Of a stretch of DNA of 11,000 bases, positions 1 to 6,611 are shown piece after piece; position 1 is the first letter of the stretch; every line of letters starts with the position of its first letter. A model generated the notes under the pieces. That model made no database searches. It saw only the letters and a program-made list of their open reading frames with translations, and had not been told where the DNA came from. Source of the DNA: Glandiceps talaboti (Eukaryota; Hemichordata; Enteropneusta; Spengelidae); assembly GCF_964340395.1 (NCBI RefSeq), contig NC_135561.1, positions 16,786,865-16,797,864 of the forward strand. The letters are read 5' to 3'. Both the position numbers and the translations under genes were made by a program.

Positions 1-19
1 AGAAAATATTTTAGTCATT

Positions 20-25
20 TTTATT
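20..25 (-). terminator. Candidate poly(A) signal AATAAA (minus strand)
   Basis: The plus strand reads TTTATT, which is AATAAA on the minus strand. It lies about 136 nt downstream of the stop of the open frame at 161-343. That spacing would suit a terminal exon, but the hexamer is common in AT-rich DNA, so it is weak support on its own. Confidence 0.3.
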
Positions 26-69
26 CATTCGAAATGTACTGGCTTATAATATTTACAATTATATAGTAA

Positions 70-98
70 CCCCCCCCCCCACACACACACGTATATAC
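70..98. repeat. Poly-C tract followed by (AC)n microsatellite
   Basis: A run of 11 C residues is followed directly by five AC units and then a short alternating GT/AT stretch. This is simple-sequence DNA with no coding potential. Confidence 0.85.
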
Positions 99-160
99 AT
101 TTAATATAACAGTGGCAATGGACTTTACAAATCGATGCGGGCTTTGTTAAAAATGTCTAA

Positions 161-343
161 TCAGATTGTGCTGTACTGGAGATACTTAGCCAGCAGGGTG
201 TTCTCTTTCAATATTGATTTTGGGTAAAAACAGCATCCTCCTTTATAGGTTGTCGGAAGGGTGTTGGAGTAGTTGTCCCCTCCCACGGTGAGCACATTCT
301 CGAAAATAACGATATGAAGGACGCCATTTAGAAGCAGACAGTT
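161..343 (-). other. Unidentified open frame, possible terminal exon
   Basis: On the minus strand a frame of 60 codons stays open from an in-frame TGA (344-346) to a stop at 161-163. It has no ATG start. The peptide ends in KSILKENTLLAKYLQYSTI and includes VLTVGGDNYSNTLPTTYKGG. A pyrimidine-rich stretch ending TTTTCGAG offers a possible splice acceptor at about 298-299, after which 45 residues remain. That acceptor would be phase 0, the same phase as the donor of UGT copy A exon 1 at 772. An AATAAA follows about 136 nt after the stop. I do not recognise the peptide, and it does not resemble UGT exons 2-4. It may be the last exon of an unknown minus-strand transcript, a diverted 3' exon for copy A, or chance. 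Confidence 0.25.
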
Positions 344-771
344 TCAAACCATACACGTTATCGAAAGCCATTGAGTACTTGAAAATTATCATTTGAAATT
401 TACTCTATAATTTATCGTCATACCTACATCTTGACTTATAAAGAGATATGTCGGCAGACACAATTTTCTTGGCTATCGACTGCGTCGTAATGAAATATAT
501 GGTATGCAAATGAAGTGACAAGTCATATATTCTTACCGTCATATATTCTGACCGCAGCCTACCTAGTCAACTATCATTGGAATTTATAGTATATTTGATA
601 TATCAGGCCCAAAAACAAAGACAAACAAGCAACAACGTTGACACACAATTGGACGAACGGATGGACATACAGACAGACAGAAAGACAGACAGACAGACAG
701 ACAGACATACAGAGTACATAATAACATTACCCCTTTTTTATGTGAGTAAAAACCTATTCCATTCAACCTAC
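344..771 (-). other. Intron 1 of UGT copy A (5' part)
   Basis: The intron begins at 771 with donor GTAGGT, the same hexamer as in copy B. The first 200 bases or so (about 570-771) align with the start of intron 1 of copy B: both have the GACA microsatellite, then sequence resembling AACAAAGACAAACA, then TTGGAATTTAT. Further left the resemblance fades. No UGT exon 2 is found within the window, although in copy B exon 2 lies only 630 nt downstream of exon 1. Confidence 0.6.
668..712. repeat. (GACA)n microsatellite in UGT copy A intron 1
   Basis: Tandem ACAG/GACA tetranucleotides with a few interruptions. The tract sits about 60 bp downstream of the exon 1 donor. A longer version occupies the same place in copy B (6481-6607), so it was present before the duplication. 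It produces spurious Cys/Leu/Ser/Val-rich frames on the minus strand. Confidence 0.9.
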
Positions 772-1620
772 CCTCTGTAATGGTTTTACAGGTTTTGTCT
801 GGTAACCGCCTCCTAAGGATATAACATTCGGCATAAAGGGTCTCGGAGTGTGTAAAGTCATGTCGGTGTTAAACAGGAACAGTTCTGCATCGACAAATAC
901 ATCACGAATACTCAAATCTGGCTTGATGTTATGTTTATACTTTACTTGTCCGTAAACGGCCAGTAACATGTTGTATGCAATGTATTTCATGACAAAATCT
1001 ACTGCATTGTACACTCTATCAAAGAATGACATCTTGTCTATTAGACCTGTTCCCATACATGGTACGTACGCCAAATTATTTGGGATGTTGTACATAAAGG
1101 CGTCGAATTCAGGAATAACACGGACTCCAGACACCAGAACGAAAGGCTTGTCAAGATAATGGGCGAGGAGAGCTTGGCACGGTGTACCTGCATGTGAAAC
1201 AACAAGGTCAAAGTTCGAGTCCTTTAGTCGTTTCAGTACTGCGTTGTCGGCAAACATCTCATCACAATCCCAACTTAGGAGGTACAGGATTTTAAACATT
1301 AGATTATACCATCCAAATGTATCACTCAAAGCCAAATTTGGCGTATATTCAGTAAGTTTATCCATGTTACTTTGATAGATTTCCAAATCAAACCCCGAAA
1401 CGTTGGTGGACTTAAGAATATCAGAATGGTAGGTACTCGATACTAGTAACGTTACGTCGTGTCCTTTCTCTGCCAGATCCTGTGATATTTTACTGCTGAA
1501 TGAAAATATGCTACCTGGTGCACTTTCAAGTGGCACATTCAATATTTTGCTACAAGATGCTATAGTGACCGAAAATCCAAAAATCAGAGACAGACTCACG
1601 GCACACAGTGTAGACGCCAT
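772..1620 (-). CDS. UGT: UDP-glycosyltransferase copy A, exon 1 (partial gene)
   Basis: First exon of an animal UDP-glucuronosyl/glycosyltransferase, an ER-membrane phase II enzyme that transfers a sugar from a UDP-sugar to small lipophilic acceptors. It encodes 283 residues, the acceptor-binding N-terminal half, and ends in phase 0 at GTAGGT. The start is set at 1620 by alignment with copy B. Two further in-frame ATGs lie upstream (1632 and 1689), so a short N-terminal extension is possible. Visible features are a hydrophobic signal peptide at residues 1-22, AEKGHDVTLL near 50-59, SHAGTPC near 142-148, and LGGGYQTKPVKPLQ at the exon end. It is about 90% identical to exon 1 of copy B, with one extra residue near 107. 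The residue at the canonical catalytic His position is Ile38, and the Asp partner position is His143. Exons 2-4 should lie left of the window. If they are absent, this is an orphan first exon. It cannot splice to the exons of copy B, because those lie upstream of it. Confidence 0.85.
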
Positions 1621-1813
1621 GTTTGCTTGCATGTCTAGAGTCAGGTGAAGCTGTATAAAATCCAATGGTTCACCAACGTTCGAGGACATAAATACAAAGT
1701 CTACCCACCATGCACGTATTGCGATTTATTGAACTACTATATTTGAATGTTCAGTATGTCAATATTATGGCTGATAAAAGTATACATTGTATATGCATGT
1801 CGGGCCTGCCAAG

Positions 1814-1839
1814 CATATTGATATGTCATATTGATATGT
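1814..1839. repeat. Tandem 13-bp direct repeat
   Basis: Two exact adjacent copies of CATATTGATATGT, each itself partly palindromic. It lies about 200 bp upstream of the start codon of UGT copy A. No function can be assigned. Confidence 0.8.
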
Positions 1840-2030
1840 ATAATTTGCATCAACATTTACTGTTCTTACAACTCTAACATGCACATGTACAATATCGATC
1901 ACAATGGTGTTGGCTGCGGTGTACTTGAAACGTAGCAAAACTGTGACTTTGAGACAGTGTACTTCTTTTACCTTGATGCTTATGGCAAAACAGTATGCTG
2001 TTCAATTTAACATTTATAATACCAAATCCA

Positions 2031-2058
2031 TAATTTAATTATAATAATTTAATTATAA
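2031..2058. repeat. Tandem 14-bp direct repeat
   Basis: Two exact adjacent copies of TAATTTAATTATAA, pure AT, in spacer A. Probably replication slippage in AT-rich DNA. Confidence 0.8.
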
Positions 2059-2227
2059 TGTATATAGATATGTCGTCAGTATCCAGTCAAACGCGTGATC
2101 CTAGAAGTTATTAATCAAAATATGCATATGTTAAAATCTGTAGTAAAAAAAATCAAAGAAAACCGACCTACATAGAAATTATAAACTACTGTAAAGAAAT
2201 GACTGTGTTTCTAGTTGGAATAAAAAC

Positions 2228-2277
2228 CCGATTACTGTACATTTCTTTGTATGTAAACTAATTGGACGGATTTTAAA
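2228..2277. repeat. Spacer homology block, copy in spacer A
   Basis: About 50 bp starting CCGATTACTG and ending GGATTTTAAA align with 8165-8216 at roughly 80% by eye, with a 2-bp indel. Both lie 600-665 bp upstream of a UGT start codon. This supports a shared duplicated 5' flank. It is better conserved than the DNA around it, so it may be an old regulatory element or exonised sequence. Confidence 0.7.
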
Positions 2278-2502
2278 GTGGTCAAATTATGATATACATA
2301 GTATTATAGTCACACTGGATAAATAGCTTGGATGGAGCAAGGGAATAGATGCATGTAGAAATATTTACAAAATGTGTTGGACCACATACTACAATGGTGG
2401 ACAGCTCCTCTGCTGGTGGTATATAATAACAATAATCTATTCTTATAGTGACATTCACAAAACAGACTTTGTGACTTCAAGTATTTGAACTGTTCCAGTC
2501 AT

Positions 2503-2582
2503 TTTCTACGGAAGTCGAGTGAGGACAGCAACTGCCACATGAAAACTGCAAAGTTGCTGTCCTCACTGGTCTTCCATAGAAA
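2503..2582. repeat. Near-perfect inverted repeat, 31-bp arms
   Basis: The left arm (2503-2533) and right arm (2552-2582) are reverse complements with three mismatches. The inner 16 bp, AGTGAGGACAGCAACT, match perfectly. The loop is 18 nt. Transcribed from either strand, this would form a long hairpin. There is no counterpart in spacer B. The inner-arm word GTGAGGACAGCAAC occurs again at 2707-2720. It could be a small palindromic mobile element or a hairpin RNA source, but no target-site duplication was seen. Confidence 0.85.
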
Positions 2583-2720
2583 TATACATGTATACTGGTG
2601 AGATTAATTGTTTGACAGCATGTGTGTTGACCCAACACTTGTAACTATGTCACAGGTCAAACATCACTTCGAGAGTACCAAGAGTACGATATATAGTTCA
2701 TGGCCGGTGAGGACAGCAAC

Positions 2721-2780
2721 CTGCGAGTTGCAAAACTGCCACTTGCGACATCCGAGTTGGAAAACTGCCACCTGCGACTT
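2721..2780. repeat. Tandem 30-bp repeat, two diverged copies
   Basis: Units at 2721-2750 and 2751-2780 share the pattern CGAGTTG-(C/G)-AAAACTGCCAC-(T/C)-TGCGAC. It directly follows GTGAGGACAGCAAC, the word that forms the inner arms of the hairpin at 2503-2582, and AACTGCCAC also appears near the loop there. Both structures therefore probably derive from one repeat family. Confidence 0.7.
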
Positions 2781-3233
2781 GTCAGCCTCGATTTCTCACT
2801 TTATTGTAATACTAGAGATTAGGGTATTTATGTTTCATTTGGCAGGGCGTAACATTTTTTTAGAAGAGAGGGTGGGAGGAACTACACCATTTGTTTAACC
2901 GTGAATTGTGTACATTTCCTAACTGTAGCTATGCAGACAAATTGCATGAGAGAGAATCAAGATGAATAAGTTCTATCTAAACTCGACCTGAAATATTTCG
3001 ATATCATTATATATGGTTTGTTTTATCCTTGTCAAGCACTGTGGAAAAAAATGAAATCGACCTACCTACCCAATGTGATGGGTTAGGTTAACCGCTGACC
3101 ACCATTTTTGTGGCCTTTCATATGATATTTAATTGAGTAATGCTGAAATAGATATTATGTAAACTGCATGCAAATTTATGTAAATGAGACTTTTTAAATT
3201 TTAAATTCATGATTGCACCAAGACAAAGTTCTC

Positions 3234-3243
3234 CCCCCCCCCC
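3234..3243. repeat. Poly-C tract
   Basis: A run of about 10 C residues in spacer A with no associated feature. Confidence 0.8.
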
Positions 3244-3453
3244 ATCTGCCGGCAATTTGGTCAGACTACGGCCCTGCCACGTGAACTACTGCAATAAAAG
3301 ATATCCATGTCTCTAATTAGGTGTTGGCAAACATATATAAAAATTGTCATGTCAGAACCCAAACACAGTAATTACACATTCATGACATAACTGCTACGCG
3401 CCCACCTTTCCTGTCAATGCCCAACTTGATTTGCACGTGGAATCGAGATTAGC

Positions 3454-3590
3454 GCCACCAATTTACAATAGACAATGACTGTCGTATTGAAAAGTACATT
3501 CTAACTCTGATCACATTTTGCGTCAGTCATTCTGTCACGCCCCTATCATAGGTTACAGTCACATTGATGTAACTCTCAAGAAAATTAAAT
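3454..3590 (+). repeat. Orphan duplicate of the CYP4 proximal promoter region
   Basis: It aligns with 9377-9515, the DNA immediately upstream of the CYP4 start codon. Exact shared words include CCACCAATTTACAATAGACA and GTCAGTCATTCTGTCACGCC, with an 82-nt centre that varies. It lies 1.83 kb from the start codon of UGT copy A, and the match lies 1.88 kb from that of copy B, so the layouts are colinear. No CYP4 coding sequence follows. Within about 25 bp the sequence becomes the 3' end of UGT copy B. It therefore marks the right-hand edge of the duplicated unit. Confidence 0.7.
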
Positions 3591-3609
3591 ATTCATCAGA
3601 CATCATATT

Positions 3610-3615
3610 TTTATT
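3610..3615 (-). terminator. Poly(A) signal overlapping the UGT copy B stop codon
   Basis: On the minus strand the gene ends AACTAATAAAAATATG. The last two bases of the TAA stop are the first two bases of AATAAA. It is the only AATAAA found on this strand for the next few hundred bases. Cleavage 10-30 nt further on would leave a 3' UTR of only a few tens of bases, ending almost at the duplication junction. Confidence 0.55.
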
Positions 3616-3887
3616 AGTTTACCTTTTCTTTTAACCTTTTGCAAAACCTGGTACCGATAAACGAACAAGTCACACTGATTATAAAGGCAGCTACTACGAC
3701 AACAAAGATAATAAAAACATAAACATCAATCAAATGGTACTGGAAGAAGTTTAAATTAACAGCCTGAGACTGGAGATGTTTACCCCCATGCTTGATAGCG
3801 TATTCAATCCAATAAACCATAGTATCTTTAGGAGACATAGGTTGATCTCTGTGAATAGCAGATAGACGAACAGCATTCTCTTTGAAT
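3614..3887 (-). CDS. UGT: UGT copy B exon 4 (terminal)
   Basis: 274 nt, completing codon 431 (AG|A) and encoding residues 432-521. The acceptor reads TTTTTCATTTCAG. It contains MVYWIEYAIKHGGKHLQ, the membrane-proximal motif typical of animal UGTs, the hydrophobic segment VYVFIIFVVVVAAFIISV, and the basic tail CKRLKEKVN. Tandem TAA TAA codons close it. Confidence 0.92.
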
Positions 3888-6556
3888 CTGAAATGAAAAA
3901 CGATTTTACAAGAATCGGGCACAAGTTTGAAATATATAATTAACGAACAAATTAGGACACAGTAATTATTGAAATTATCTTTGTTATCCCGAACATTCTT
4001 TGCTTTGTGACACTTCTTACAGAAAGTCAACATGGGTGACATTAAGTAAAATACAAACATGCCTCTCTGTTGTGCTAATTAATGTAGGCAATGAATTAAT
4101 GGGCAATAAGATACACTATACGAGGGTTTTAGCTACCTTGAGAAATGAATGTTATTGTTGAAGTGTAGGTAAAGGGTAAGTAGAAGGTAGCCGAGAAAAG
4201 TATGGATGGCTAGCGTGTTATTCATATCGTATTTTACTCATTCCAAGTAAGGGTTGAATGCCTTTGCTTGATCCTCGTTAACAGATCATGTGGCAATATT
4301 ATATCTACTATAGTAAATACATATACCTGGGTTCATTTATTGCTGTGGTAACTGCATTGCAAAGGTCTTCTGATGTCATCGTTTTTATATCAAGTGCTAA
4401 TCCTATTCCTTTATCGGTGATTACTTTGACATTGTCATACTGGTCTGCAAATAGTGGGATTCCAACAACGGGTACTGCATAGTTGATTGCTTCGTAGAGG
4501 CCATTCAGACCACCATGGTACACAAATGCCTTAGTTTTGGGATGTCCTGGGAAGAAATTCCACAAATATACAAATCCAAAATTATATTTAAATTAGTGAA
4601 GAGTTAATGTTTTTGCGCTTTATTACAGTATTTTTCATAATTTAGAATAATATACTCGTTACTTTAAACAAAAAGAAAATATGTTTTTAAAGTATTCTTT
4701 AATTTCAGATAGAATGCAAAAGGCAATGGGATAAAGAATATTTTAATATGAAACAACACAACTGTCCTTCATGAATGAAATACATTTTGAATATACTATT
4801 GACGAATATAAATTGCTTTATTTTTCCTTAAAATTATAGAATGTATAGTCAACAGATAGCTCGATGGCAATATTGTAAATTGTTGATGGCACTTTAAAGT
4901 GTGAGGGATTTTGGATGAAAAAAAACCTGAATATCTAGAGGCCGGGAAAAGAAATCCATAGTTATTAAGGTGGTTGTGGTGAAAAATAGCAGAAAATCTA
5001 GAGGCACGGAAAGAAGTCCATAATTATTGACCTTTTTAAAGTATGGAGATGGGGGTGTGGGGTGTGGTGGGGGTGAAAAATTTAGAGACCTGAAAAAGAA
5101 GTCAATGACTATCGACCCCTGAAAGTCAGAGAAATGTGTCAGTTGAAGTACTTAATTTATGAACATGTTTTACCCTTCATGTAATTAAAACAAAACATAA
5201 ATTACTAAGGAAAATAATCAACTGTTTTTAAATTTACCATAAACGACAGATATATGAATTTGTTTGATATAATCAAAACACTATTGGTCAGTTTTATGAT
5301 TAAACTATTTTGACATTTCGTATTTTTTACGAATTATGTTAATGAAAGAATAATAAATGTAAAAATAGAAATGCTCCTACATCAATATATGTAGCAAAGT
5401 TAAAAACCAATTCAGACAACATAAATAATAATCATCAATGCAAATGTAGATAAGTACATGTATGATATTGTTTTTTAAAGAAGAAATACAAACACATATT
5501 AATGTCAAAATAAAGTCAAATACAACATTTTTAATGAAATTTCTTTTCTGAAATGGAGAGTTAACCAAACCTATTATTGAGAAAAACATGGATTTCTATA
5601 ATCAAATTCATTAATTTCATGAAATGTTCCATATAATTTCTAAAAGTCGTGAGAGTTCGGATATTGGTTAATTTCAACAATATACGTTCCCAATCATAAT
5701 GGAAATTAAGGTCAACAACACTTTCAATGGTAAACCTTACAATTGGAGAATACAAGTGCAATGCAGCTAAATAAACAACTTCAAATATTGACATTACCAA
5801 GTAAATCATTCTGTGGTATCCATTCCATCAATTTGAACTTGTTCATGTCCAAATATCCAGGTGGCTTATCACCACCATATCTAGCAACTATCTTTTGAGG
5901 AAGTTTATTCAAACCCATGGCGAATTTCCTGAACTGATCTTCATCATCAATCACAATGTACGACCCAAGTGAAAATATGACAATACCGTCTTCTCCAGAC
6001 GATTGAACAAAATCTTCAAGTTCCTGAAAATGTAACGAGATAGATTTTCAGTATCATATTAGAAGTAGCCCGTACTTCATTATGTTATCACACCTAGGCT
6101 TAGCATTGTGTAGTAGCCATTGTTTCAAGAGATATGATTGTCCTAACATTGTTTATTTCCCTTTATGCCTTGCCTACTATAAGTCTAATATAACCCAAGA
6201 CATGGCACGACGTAGGCTTGTTGTAATTATAAAATAAATGTTATTGGTTTCTAAGCCGTAGTGAAATATTGCAGCTTGAAGATAAAACATGTCACTCCTT
6301 TGTTCCCTTTTACCATTGATAGGTAAGTCCATAACTATAGAACAGGTGTATTCAGCTATCATTCACTTTCCATATATGTAAGTATCATCTTTCCTTGGAA
6401 TTTATGTTGTTAGTAGTAATTTTGAGATATCGGGTCAACAAAGACAAACAGGCAGGTAGTCAGAGAAGAAAATGAACGGGTGGACGGACGGACAGACCGT
6501 CAGACAGACGACATACAGACAGAGGGACATATGCATATACACAGATAGACAAACAA

Positions 6557-6611
<55 letters not shown>

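Larger units (their letters stand above)
1621..3613. other. Spacer A between UGT copy A and copy B
   Basis: About 2 kb with no supported gene. It should hold the promoter of UGT copy A at its left end and the very short 3' UTR of copy B at its right end. Several blocks align in the same order with spacer B (7500-9544). These are 2228-2277 with 8165-8216, 2338-2430 with 8281-8378, 2451-2473 with 8421-8444, and 3454-3590 with 9377-9515. It also holds a hairpin and short tandem repeats absent from spacer B. A 96-codon plus-strand frame at 2608-2898 crosses repeats and has no recognisable domain. Confidence 0.7.

Noticed and set aside
584-780. Short open frames over the GACA tract on both strands
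   Set aside because: They are translations of a microsatellite (Asp-Arg-Gln-Thr and Cys-Leu-Ser-Val repeats), not genes.
968-1159. Plus-strand frame antisense to UGT copy A, and its twin at 6850-7041
   Set aside because: The two frames are similar only because the coding strand beneath them is duplicated. They are shadows of exon 1.
1621-1689. N-terminal extension of UGT copy A from ATGs at 1632 or 1689
   Set aside because: The similarity with copy B begins exactly at the ATG at 1620, which also starts a standard signal peptide. The upstream ATGs are in frame but not supported.
2608-2898. 96-codon plus-strand open frame in spacer A
   Set aside because: It crosses a 30-bp tandem repeat, has no recognisable domain, and no counterpart frame exists in the colinear part of spacer B. 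Chance frame.
5561-5809. 82-codon minus-strand frame at the exon 2/intron 2 boundary
   Set aside because: It begins in the last codons of UGT exon 2 in another frame and continues into intron 2. No conserved feature.
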